Assembly (NCBI RefSeq): GCF_016924645.1
Contig: NZ_JAFFJV010000017.1
Coordinates: 1-61,673 of the forward strand
Direction of reading: 5' to 3'
Source: Rufibacter psychrotolerans
GTDB taxonomy: Bacteria; Bacteroidota; Bacteroidia; Cytophagales; Hymenobacteraceae
DNA length: 61,673 bases
Positions 24,750 through 31,657 of the stretch are shown piece after piece. A model generated the notes under the pieces. It was not told the DNA's origin. It did not search any database and saw only the letters and a program-made list of their open reading frames with translations. Position 1 is the stretch's first letter, and each line of letters begins with the position of its first letter. Both the position numbers and the translations under genes were made by a program.

Positions 24750-25520
24750 ATGAAAACCAAACAGGAGATTGTTGAAAACTGGCTGCCCCGCTACACTGGA
24801 AGGCCCTTGAACGAATTCGGGGAGTACATCCTGCTCACCAACTTCATCAACTACGTGGAAATGTTCGCCACGCAGTTTGGGGTGGAAATCATGGGGCTCA
24901 ACAAACCCATGCAGACGGCTACCGCCGAAAACATCACCATCATCAACTTCGGGATGGGCAGCGCCATGGCCGCCACCGTCATGGATTTGCTCTCGGCCAT
25001 CAAACCCAAAGCCGCTTTGTTCCTGGGCAAGTGCGGAGGCCTGAAAAAAGCCAAACTGGGTGATTTGATCCTGCCCATCGCGGCTATCAGGGGCGAGGGA
25101 ACCTCAGACGACTACCTTCCACCGGAAATCCCGGCGCTTCCCTCCTTCCGCCTGCAGCGCGCCGTCTCGTCCATGATCAAGAAGCACGAGATGGACTACT
25201 GGACCGGCACCGTGTACACCACCAACCGCCGCGTGTGGGAGCATGACGAGGAGTTCAAGGAGTACCTGCGCTCCATCAGAGCCCTGGGCGTGGACATGGA
25301 AACGGCCACCATCTTTGTAGTGGGCTTCATGAACGACATTCCGCACGGGGCCCTCCTGCTGGTGTCTGACAACCCGATGACCCCAGACGGGGTGAAAACA
25401 GCCGAAAGCGACCTGCGCATCACCGCTGACTTTGTCACCAAACACCTGCAAATAGGCATTGACTCCCTGCTGGAACTCCGTGATTCCGGCGAATCTGTGA
25501 AACACCTGAGATATGAATAA
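24750..25520 (+). CDS. amn: AMP nucleosidase
   Basis: A 256-residue enzyme of the purine nucleoside phosphorylase/UDP phosphorylase superfamily that hydrolyses AMP to adenine and ribose 5-phosphate. It is the short form seen in Bacteroidota, without the N-terminal regulatory domain of the E. coli protein. Visible elements are the INFGMGSAMAATVMDLL and ALFLGKCGGLKKAKLGDLILPIAAIRGEGTSDDYLP core, the VYTTNRRVWEHDEEF loop and the base-binding VDMETATIFVVGF. Its 3' end overlaps the following amidohydrolase gene by 8 bp, suggesting coupled translation. A family A palindrome sits in its leader. Confidence 0.92.
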   Translation: MKTKQEIVENWLPRYTGRPLNEFGEYILLTNFINYVEMFATQFGVEIMGLNKPMQTATAENITIINFGMGSAMAATVMDLLSAIKPKAALFLGKCGGLKKAKLGDLILPIAAIRGEGTSDDYLPPEIPALPSFRLQRAVSSMIKKHEMDYWTGTVYTTNRRVWEHDEEFKEYLRSIRALGVDMETATIFVVGFMNDIPHGALLLVSDNPMTPDGVKTAESDLRITADFVTKHLQIGIDSLLELRDSGESVKHLRYE

Positions 25521-27165
25521 AACATGGGGTACCCTGGGATTGTCTGCCCTGCTGGGCCTTTCCCTCCTTTCTGCCTGCAGCCGGGGCGAAAAGGCTGACC
25601 TGTTGGTGTACAACGCCAATGTGTACACCGTCAACGCCGGCTTTGAGAAAGCCCAGGCCTTCGCCGTGAAAGACGGCAAAATTCTGGAAGTGGGCACCAC
25701 GGCTGACCTTCAAAACAAGTACCAGGCCACCCAGGAGGTAGACGCCCAGGGCAAGCCGGTGTACCCCGGCCTCATTGACGCGCACGCCCACTTCTACGGC
25801 TACGCCCTGGGCCTGCGCGAGGCAGACCTGGTAGGCAGCACGTCCTTCGCGGAGGTGGTACAGCGCCTGCAGGCCCACCGCCGGGATCATCCCGGGGCCG
25901 CCTGGCTCACGGGCCGCGGCTGGGACCAGAACGACTGGCCCGTAAAGCAGTTCCCCACCAAGGACACCCTGGACCAACTCTTCCCCGATGTGCCCGTGGT
26001 TATTGAGCGGGTAGACGGCCATGCCTACTTGGTGAACCAGAAAGCACTGGACCTGGCGGGCATCACGGCCCAGACCAAGGTAACCGGCGGTCTGGTGGAA
26101 GTGAAGAACGGCAAGCCTACCGGCATTCTGGTAGACCGGGCCGGCGACCAGGTGTACAGCAAGATTCCATCGCCCACGGCCAAGGAAATAGCCGAGGCCC
26201 TGAAGGAAGCGGAACAGAACCTGTTTGCCGTGGGCCTTACCACCGTGGTAGACGCCGGCCTGCCCAAAGCAGTGGTAGACATGGTAGACTCGCTGCAGCA
26301 GAAAGGCGAGTTGCGCGTGCGGGTGTACGCCATGCTCAGCCCCACGCCCGAAAACAAGAGCCATTACTTCAAGAACGGCCCCTACACCACCGACCGCCTG
26401 AACGTGCGTTCCTTCAAAGTGTACGGCGACGGGGCCCTGGGTTCCCGGGGCGCCTGCCTGCTGCACGCCTACGCCGACCGGCCCACGGAGACCGGCTTCC
26501 TGCTGCAGACCGTGCAGGAGTACAAAGACCTGGCCGCCGAGCTGTACCAGCACAACTTCCAGATGAACACCCACGCCATCGGGGATTCGGCCAACCGGGT
26601 GATCCTGCAGATCTACGGCAATCTGCTCAAAGGCAAAAACGACCGCCGCTGGCGCATTGAGCACGCCCAGGTAGTGAACCCCAAGGATGTGCCGCTTTTT
26701 GGGCAGTACAGCATTCTGCCTTCGGTGCAGCCCACGCACGCCACCTCAGACATGTACTGGGCCAGCGAGCGCCTGGGCCTGGACCGGGTGAAACACGCCT
26801 ACGCGTTTAAGGCCCTTTTAGCGCAAAACAACCTAATTCCGCTGGGCTCAGATTTTCCGGTGGAGCACATCAATCCGCTGTACGGGTTCCACTCGGCCGT
26901 TGCCCGGCAAGACGCTGAGAATTACCCCAAAGGGGGCTTCCAGATGGAGAATGCCTTGAGCCGCGAGGAGGCCTTGAAGGGCACCACTATCTGGGCCGCC
27001 CACGCAAACTTTGAGGAAAAGCAGAAAGGAAGCCTGGAGCCCGGCAAGGTAGCCGATTTCGTGATTCTGGACCAGGACATCATGACCATTGAGCCAGCGG
27101 CCATCAGAGGCGTGAAAGTCCTGAGCACCTACCTCAACGGCGAGAAGGTGTACGGAGCCAACTAG
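25513..27165 (+). CDS. Lipoprotein amidohydrolase (YtcJ-like)
   Basis: A 550-residue metal-dependent hydrolase of the amidohydrolase_3 (YtcJ/NfdA) family. The N-terminus is a lipoprotein signal with lipobox LLSAC (Cys22), so it acts in the periplasm or on the outer membrane. The N-terminal beta domain (ADLLVYNANVYTVNAGFEKAQAFAVKDGKI) precedes the metal motif HAHFYGYALG at about 92, ERVDGHAYLVNQKAL, the HAIGDSANR motif with His354, RIEHAQVV and GSDFPVE near 446. Relatives hydrolyse N-substituted formamides or other amides; the substrate here is unknown. It overlaps amn by 8 bp. The long minus-strand frame opposite it is a codon shadow. Confidence 0.92.
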   Translation: MNKTWGTLGLSALLGLSLLSACSRGEKADLLVYNANVYTVNAGFEKAQAFAVKDGKILEVGTTADLQNKYQATQEVDAQGKPVYPGLIDAHAHFYGYALGLREADLVGSTSFAEVVQRLQAHRRDHPGAAWLTGRGWDQNDWPVKQFPTKDTLDQLFPDVPVVIERVDGHAYLVNQKALDLAGITAQTKVTGGLVEVKNGKPTGILVDRAGDQVYSKIPSPTAKEIAEALKEAEQNLFAVGLTTVVDAGLPKAVVDMVDSLQQKGELRVRVYAMLSPTPENKSHYFKNGPYTTDRLNVRSFKVYGDGALGSRGACLLHAYADRPTETGFLLQTVQEYKDLAAELYQHNFQMNTHAIGDSANRVILQIYGNLLKGKNDRRWRIEHAQVVNPKDVPLFGQYSILPSVQPTHATSDMYWASERLGLDRVKHAYAFKALLAQNNLIPLGSDFPVEHINPLYGFHSAVARQDAENYPKGGFQMENALSREEALKGTTIWAAHANFEEKQKGSLEPGKVADFVILDQDIMTIEPAAIRGVKVLSTYLNGEKVYGAN

Positions 27166-27168
27166 CCT

Positions 27169-27204
27169 GCTTTAGGGCTGATTTCCCTAAACCACCCCAA
27201 AAAC
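27169..27204. repeat. Family A palindrome, degenerate copy
   Basis: GCTTTAGGGCTGATTT, loop ccct, AAACCACCCCAAAAAC, directly after the amidohydrolase stop codon and running into the terminator stem. Confidence 0.5.
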
Positions 27205-27245
27205 AAGAAGGGCTTCCCGCAAGGAAGCCCTTCTTGTTTTTGGGG
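27195..27245. terminator. Bidirectional terminator
   Basis: A 23-bp stem containing AACAAGAAGGGCTTCC and its complement, loop cgcaa, flanked by A and T runs, between the convergent amidohydrolase and MFS genes. Confidence 0.93.
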
Positions 27246-27254
27246 TGTTGCACC

Positions 27255-28565
27255 TCAGGCCGCCGCCTCCACGGGGGCCAGCTTGCGGGTCCTGATGGTG
27301 AACAGGGCAACCAGACCAACAACGAAGAACACCAGCAGGGTTAAGATGCTGTTGCGCATAGACCCGAAGATCTGCTCCGTTACGCCAAAGGCCAGCGTGC
27401 CCAGGGCCAGGCCCACTTTGTCGCAGATGTCGTAGAAGCTGAAGAACGAGGCGTGGTCGGTGGTCTCGGGGAGCAGTTTGCTGTACGTGGACCTGGAAAG
27501 CGACTGCACGCCGCCCATCACCGCCCCCACCACAAAGGCCAGCACGTAGTATTGGTTGCCGGTGGTCACAAAGTAGGCGCCAATGGTAATGCCCACCCAC
27601 ACCACCACCGCCCACATGAGCGCCATGGTGTTCCCCACCTTGCCCGAGAGCCAGGCAAAGAAGTACGCGCCCCCAATGGCCACCGCCTGAATAATGAGCA
27701 GCACCGTGATCAGGGACTCGTCGGGCAGGTTCAATTCCTTAGACCCAAACAGGGAGGCCACGTACATGACGGTCTGCACGCCCATGTTGTAGAAGAAGAA
27801 AGCCACCAGGAAGCGCTTGAGCAAGGGCAATTCTCTTAGCATTCGCACTACTTTCCCCAACTCCTTGAACCCGTTCAGCAGGTAATTTCCCCGGGCTTCT
27901 TTCCGGTAGGGGTTATGCGGCAGGTAGGCGAAGGAATACTGCGAGAAGCCAAACCACCACAGCCCCGTCATCAGGAAGGAAATGCGGGCCGGCAAGCCCG
28001 AGTCCTCAATACCCACCACCCCAGGGAACAGCACCAGGGCCAGGGAGATGATGAGCAAGATCATGCTGCCAATGTAGCCCAGCGAGAAGTCCCGGGCGCT
28101 GAGGCGGTCAAACTGATCCTCGGTGGCAATTTCGGGCAGGTAGGCGTTGTAGAACACAATGCTGCCGCTGAACCCAATGGCCGCAATCATGAACAGCAAG
28201 ACCGAGAGCGAGAAAGTCTGTTCGGTGAAAAAGAACAATCCCATACAGGCCAGTGACCCCATGTAGCAGAAGAACCGCATAAAGTTCTTTTTGTTTCCAC
28301 CGTAGTCGGCGATGGCCGTGAGAATAGGACTCAGGAAAGCGATGGTGAGGAAGGCCCCGGTGAGGGCGTAGCTGTACAGTACCGAGGCGGAGATCTCCAG
28401 CCCAAAGAAATGCACCAACCCGCCGTTGTTATTTTTGGTGAGGGCCACATAGTAAATGGGGAAAATGGCGGTGGTAATCACCAGCGAATACACCGAGTTG
28501 GCCCAGTCATAAAAGCACCAGGCCCGCATCACTTTAGGGTCGTTTTTCAAAGGGGTTTGCATCAT
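27255..28565 (-). CDS. MFS transporter, UMF1/Atg22-like
   Basis: A 436-residue membrane protein with about 12 spans. It matches the UMF1 (Atg22-like) branch of the major facilitator superfamily: the opening RAWCFYDWANSVYSLVITTAIFPIYY, the GSIVFYNAYLPEIAT segment, a middle loop with NPYRKEARGNYLLNGFKEL, and the late QSLSRSTYSKLLPETTDHASFFSFYDI. Yeast Atg22 exports amino acids from the vacuole, but bacterial substrates are not established. It lies alone on the minus strand, divergent from the ECF sigma operon. Confidence 0.88.
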   Translation of the reverse strand: MMQTPLKNDPKVMRAWCFYDWANSVYSLVITTAIFPIYYVALTKNNNGGLVHFFGLEISASVLYSYALTGAFLTIAFLSPILTAIADYGGNKKNFMRFFCYMGSLACMGLFFFTEQTFSLSVLLFMIAAIGFSGSIVFYNAYLPEIATEDQFDRLSARDFSLGYIGSMILLIISLALVLFPGVVGIEDSGLPARISFLMTGLWWFGFSQYSFAYLPHNPYRKEARGNYLLNGFKELGKVVRMLRELPLLKRFLVAFFFYNMGVQTVMYVASLFGSKELNLPDESLITVLLIIQAVAIGGAYFFAWLSGKVGNTMALMWAVVVWVGITIGAYFVTTGNQYYVLAFVVGAVMGGVQSLSRSTYSKLLPETTDHASFFSFYDICDKVGLALGTLAFGVTEQIFGSMRNSILTLLVFFVVGLVALFTIRTRKLAPVEAAA

Positions 28566-28591
28566 TTCGGCAATCAGGCATTTTTATAAGG

Positions 28592-28630
28592 CAGTTTAGG
28601 GTTCTAGTTAAGCAAAAACGGACAATAAAC
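28592..28630. repeat. Family A palindrome, weak copy
   Basis: GCAGTTTAGGGTTCTAGTTA followed by AGCAAAAACGGACAATAAAC: order is kept but pairing is poor. Confidence 0.3.
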
Positions 28631-28683
28631 GGCACGCACCTTTGATTTTAAGCTGAAATTTTAGGATGCCATCAAGGTTCTTC

Positions 28684-28691
28684 TATCTTTG
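28684..28691 (+). promoter_or_regulatory. -7 box of the ECF sigma gene
   Basis: TATCTTTG fits TAnnTTTG. It lies inside the longest open frame, which argues that translation starts at ATG 28708 and not at 28666. No clear -33 TTG is visible. Confidence 0.5.
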
Positions 28692-28707
28692 CGGTACACT
28701 TAACCAG

Positions 28708-29325
28708 ATGCTTATGGGTACACCAATACTTACCCAAGACCAGGAATTGCACGCCCTGCTGAAGACCAACGAGGCGCAATTCATGGAAACGCTGTTCAAG
28801 CAATACTACACCCTGCTGTGTCGTACGGCTGTGCGTTTCACCAAAGACACCGAAGCGGCTGAAGATCTGGTACAGGAGGTGTTCTGCAAAATATGGCAGA
28901 ACCGCGAAGTACTGGAGATCAGCACCTCGTACAAGGCCTACCTTGTGCGTTCCGTCACCAACCAGGCTCTTAATTACATAGAGAAGCAGAAAAGGTTGGT
29001 TTTGTCTGAAGATAGCACGCCGTATGAGTCCTCCCTGTCGGCCAACACCACGCTGGAACTGCTGGAGGGCAGCGAGATGGAGGGCCGCGTGCAGCAGGCC
29101 CTGGCCGCCCTTCCGCCGCAATGCCGCCTTATTTTTGAGATGAGCCGCTTTGAGGAACTCACCTACAAAGAGATTGCCGACACCCTACAGCTTTCGCCCA
29201 AGACCGTGGAAAACCAGATGGGCAAGGCCCTCCGGATCCTGCGGGAGCACCTGTTGCTGTTGTTTCTAAGCACCTCAGTCCTATGGGATTTGACCCAGGC
29301 TGGTAAAACCTTAACATTACTTTAA
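28708..29325 (+). CDS. FecI-like ECF sigma factor
   Basis: A 205-residue extracytoplasmic-function sigma factor (Bacteroidota RNA polymerase sigma-70 group). Region 2 runs through FMETLFKQYYTLLCRTAVRFTKDTEAAEDLVQEVFCKIWQN. Region 4 runs through ALAALPPQCRLIFEMSRFEELTYKEIADTLQLSPKTVENQMGKALRILRE with its helix-turn-helix. The start is ATG 28708 because a -7 box overlaps the longer frame. FecR is 72 bp downstream, so the pair forms the sigma/anti-sigma core of a cell-surface signalling unit, probably driving the downstream lipoprotein and TonB receptor genes. Confidence 0.92.
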   Translation: MLMGTPILTQDQELHALLKTNEAQFMETLFKQYYTLLCRTAVRFTKDTEAAEDLVQEVFCKIWQNREVLEISTSYKAYLVRSVTNQALNYIEKQKRLVLSEDSTPYESSLSANTTLELLEGSEMEGRVQQALAALPPQCRLIFEMSRFEELTYKEIADTLQLSPKTVENQMGKALRILREHLLLLFLSTSVLWDLTQAGKTLTLL

Positions 29326-29397
29326 CTTTTCTTCCGGTAAACAATAGGGGTAACACGGCCCTTGTTTGTCTTACAGATACCACGACACTAACGCACC

Positions 29398-30468
29398 ATG
29401 ACACAAACAAAACCTGACCACCATGAGAACCCTGAATGGGTTTTGATGGCAAAAGCATTGCGTGGGGAGCTATCTGACCAAGAACAACTGGAATTTTCTG
29501 CCTGGTTGAACCAAGATGACTCCCACCTGCAGCAATGGACCGACGCCCTTGAGGTTTGGGAAGAAGTTGGCGCTGAACAAAACACCACCTTCCAACCAGA
29601 CGCCGAGAAGGCCTGGCAAAAGTTCTGTGCCAACGTTGACATGCCCACCGAGACAAAAGTCATCCAGCTGGTTCCCGAAGAACCGGTCATGACGGTGGAG
29701 AGGCAAGAGCCGGTCACCAGACAGTTTACCCCCTGGAATACCCTATACAAGTATGCAGCAGCGTTCGTTTTGGCGGCTGGGTTGGCTTGGCTAGGGTATT
29801 TGCAGTTTAACTCCTCCCCGGCCTGGACCCAGGTGGCCACCGCCGCCGGGCAGCGCCAACTCCTCTACCTGCCCGACAGCAGCCAGGTCTTCCTGAACGA
29901 GAACTCCACCCTGCGGTACCAGACCGCCTTTGAAGGGGCCGAGCGCAAGGTAGAGCTGGTGGGCGAAGGCTTCTTTGAGGTGCGCAAAAACCCAGAGCAA
30001 CCCTTTGTCATTGAGAGCGGCAACGCCCAAACCAAAGTTCTGGGTACCTCCTTCAACGTACGGGCCATCAAAGGCGAACCTGAGGTGACCGTGGCGGTGA
30101 AGACCGGCAAAGTGGCCTTCTCTTCGCTGCAGGGCAACAGCCAGGTGGTGCTCACGCCCGGCTTTACCGGAACGCTCTCCAGCACCGGAAAACTTGTGAA
30201 GCAGCCAACCGTACAACAGGCGGGTTTGCCCTGGCAGTCGCTGGAGTTCAAGAACTCCACCCTGGTGGAAGTGGCAGACCAGCTGGAAAATTATTTCAAT
30301 GTTTCCATTGAGGTTCCCAGCCAGAACGTACAGCAGTGCACCTTTACCGGGACGTTTGAGAATCCGGATCTAAGGGAAATCCTGGCGGTGCTGGTGGCTT
30401 CCTCAGATGTAAACATCAACCGTACAGAAGCAGGAACCTACACCATTGGGGGTGCTGGCTGTAAATAG
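29398..30468 (+). CDS. FecR-family anti-sigma factor
   Basis: A 356-residue inner-membrane regulator. The N-terminal cytosolic part (LSDQEQLEFSAWLNQDDSHLQQWTDALEVWEE) would hold the sigma factor. A membrane span lies at about 117-138. The periplasmic FecR domain follows (TAAGQRQLLYLPDSSQVFLNENSTLRYQ, KVELVGEGFFEV, FVIESGNAQTKVLGTSFNVRA). Residues 275-350 form a DUF4974 domain (SLEFKNSTLVEVADQLENYFNVSIEV). This last domain is structurally akin to the STN domain of the receptor encoded 1.2 kb downstream. It follows the ECF gene. Confidence 0.94.
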   Translation: MTQTKPDHHENPEWVLMAKALRGELSDQEQLEFSAWLNQDDSHLQQWTDALEVWEEVGAEQNTTFQPDAEKAWQKFCANVDMPTETKVIQLVPEEPVMTVERQEPVTRQFTPWNTLYKYAAAFVLAAGLAWLGYLQFNSSPAWTQVATAAGQRQLLYLPDSSQVFLNENSTLRYQTAFEGAERKVELVGEGFFEVRKNPEQPFVIESGNAQTKVLGTSFNVRAIKGEPEVTVAVKTGKVAFSSLQGNSQVVLTPGFTGTLSSTGKLVKQPTVQQAGLPWQSLEFKNSTLVEVADQLENYFNVSIEVPSQNVQQCTFTGTFENPDLREILAVLVASSDVNINRTEAGTYTIGGAGCK

Positions 30469-30497
30469 TGCCTTGGGCTGGTGCAGCCCTCTGTCCC

Positions 30498-31235
30498 ATG
30501 CGTTTGAACACCCTTTTGTCGCTTTTTTTCTCCTTCTGCTCCCTAGGCCTGCTGGCCTCCTGTGATATCTTGGGTTCTGGCCCTTGCCTGGAAGGCGGCG
30601 GCGCGGTAAAGACCGTCACCAGAGATGTGCCCGCGTTTAAGGGAGTAGACATGCGCGTGGCCGGCAACGTGATCATCACCGAGGGACCTGAAGTGGAAGT
30701 ACGGGTAGAAAGCTTTGCCAACCTGTTGCCCGAGATCATTACCGAGGTAGCGGGCTCCACGCTGGTGATCCGGTCAGGGACCTGCCTGGAGTTCAACAAC
30801 GAGGAAACCACCGTATACGTCACCCTGCCCCAGGTAGAGTTAGTTGAACTCAGGAGTTCTGGCCAGGTACGGGTGCAGGCGGCCCCCTCTACCCAACGGG
30901 TTAACATGAATTTGTCGGGGTCTGGGGCTATCCGGTACGTGGGAAACGCCCAGAGCGTGCACGTGCGACACTCGGGCTCAGGCGATATCTTCCTGGAGGG
31001 TTCCGCGAGCAAGCTGGAGACCAATTCCAGTGGGTCGGGCAGCATTCAGGCTTACTTCCTGCACGCTGACACGGCCACGGTGTTCTCCTCGGGGTCGGGC
31101 CACCAGCAGATTTGGGTAAACCGGGCCTTGGACGCTACCCTCAGCGGCAGCGGGAACATCTACTACCGGGGCTACCCCAACTTGATCTCCTCCCTTACCT
31201 CCGGCTCCGGCAAGGTAATCAACGACAACAAGTAA
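30498..31235 (+). CDS. DUF2807 (GIN-domain) lipoprotein
   Basis: A 245-residue exported lipoprotein from ATG 30498, with signal peptide and lipobox LLASC. Residues 45-240 form a right-handed parallel beta-helix of the putative auto-transporter adhesin, head-GIN type (DUF2807). Markers are the repeating GSG motif (NLSGSGAIR, HSGSGDIF, SSGSGSI, TLSGSGNIY) and the opening FKGVDMRVAGNVIITEG. Such proteins are common in Bacteroidota and their role is unknown. It starts 30 bp after FecR and precedes the TonB receptor, suggesting it belongs to this signalling operon or its regulon. A terminator follows, so the receptor may have its own promoter. Confidence 0.9.
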   Translation: MRLNTLLSLFFSFCSLGLLASCDILGSGPCLEGGGAVKTVTRDVPAFKGVDMRVAGNVIITEGPEVEVRVESFANLLPEIITEVAGSTLVIRSGTCLEFNNEETTVYVTLPQVELVELRSSGQVRVQAAPSTQRVNMNLSGSGAIRYVGNAQSVHVRHSGSGDIFLEGSASKLETNSSGSGSIQAYFLHADTATVFSSGSGHQQIWVNRALDATLSGSGNIYYRGYPNLISSLTSGSGKVINDNK

Positions 31236-31236
31236 C

Positions 31237-31275
31237 AAAACCGGTAGGCGGCCCCGCTCCCCTACCGGTTTTTTC
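31237..31275 (+). terminator. Terminator after the DUF2807 gene
   Basis: AAAACCGGTAGG pairs with CCTACCGGTTTT around 12 nt and ends in six T. It separates the sigma/FecR/DUF2807 operon from the TonB receptor gene. Confidence 0.92.
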
Positions 31276-31311
31276 GTTTTCTGCCCTTTGGCTGGCTCTC
31301 GTGCGCCCATC

Positions 31312-31393
31312 GTTTTCTGTCCATTTTCCAGAAATCAAACCTAAACCAAGTGGGAGCGTTTTACCGGAGTTTTCAGGAAAACGGCCCCAAAAC
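31312..31393. repeat. Two family A copies in tandem
   Basis: The first (31312-31348, CGTTTTCTGTCCATTTTCCA then GAAATCAAACCTAAACC) is degenerate. The second (31357-31393, CGTTTTACCGGAGTTTT, cagg, AAAACGGCCCCAAAAC) is close to the archetype on the right arm. Confidence 0.55.
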
Positions 31394-31657
31394 AAGCTGG
31401 GCAACCTTAAAAGTCCATTCCAGGGATAGCGGAGACTGAAAGGACCAAGGCCTTTATTCAATTACAAATACAGCTAGAAGATGTAAAATCCTTCCGCTTC
31501 GGTCTCACGCGGCGCATAGCCGCTACAAAAAGTGACGAATCTGGAGCAGATCTATTTACATTTTAAGGGTACAGCTTTGTAAATATTCCTGAAATACTGA
31601 TCTTAGCAAGTTCAAAACGGCCTCTGGTGGGCATCCGCAACTTACAAGATTCAGGCA
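31394..31657. other. Leader region of the TonB receptor gene
   Basis: No gene seen and no clear TAnnTTTG box. If the upstream ECF sigma factor drives the receptor, its promoter should be here and would look different from housekeeping promoters. Confidence 0.4.

Noticed and set aside
25435..26739. A 434-codon minus-strand ORF opposite the amidohydrolase
   Set aside because: It is a codon shadow of a well-supported gene on the other strand, rich in His, Gly and Val as expected from reverse reading, with no family pattern.
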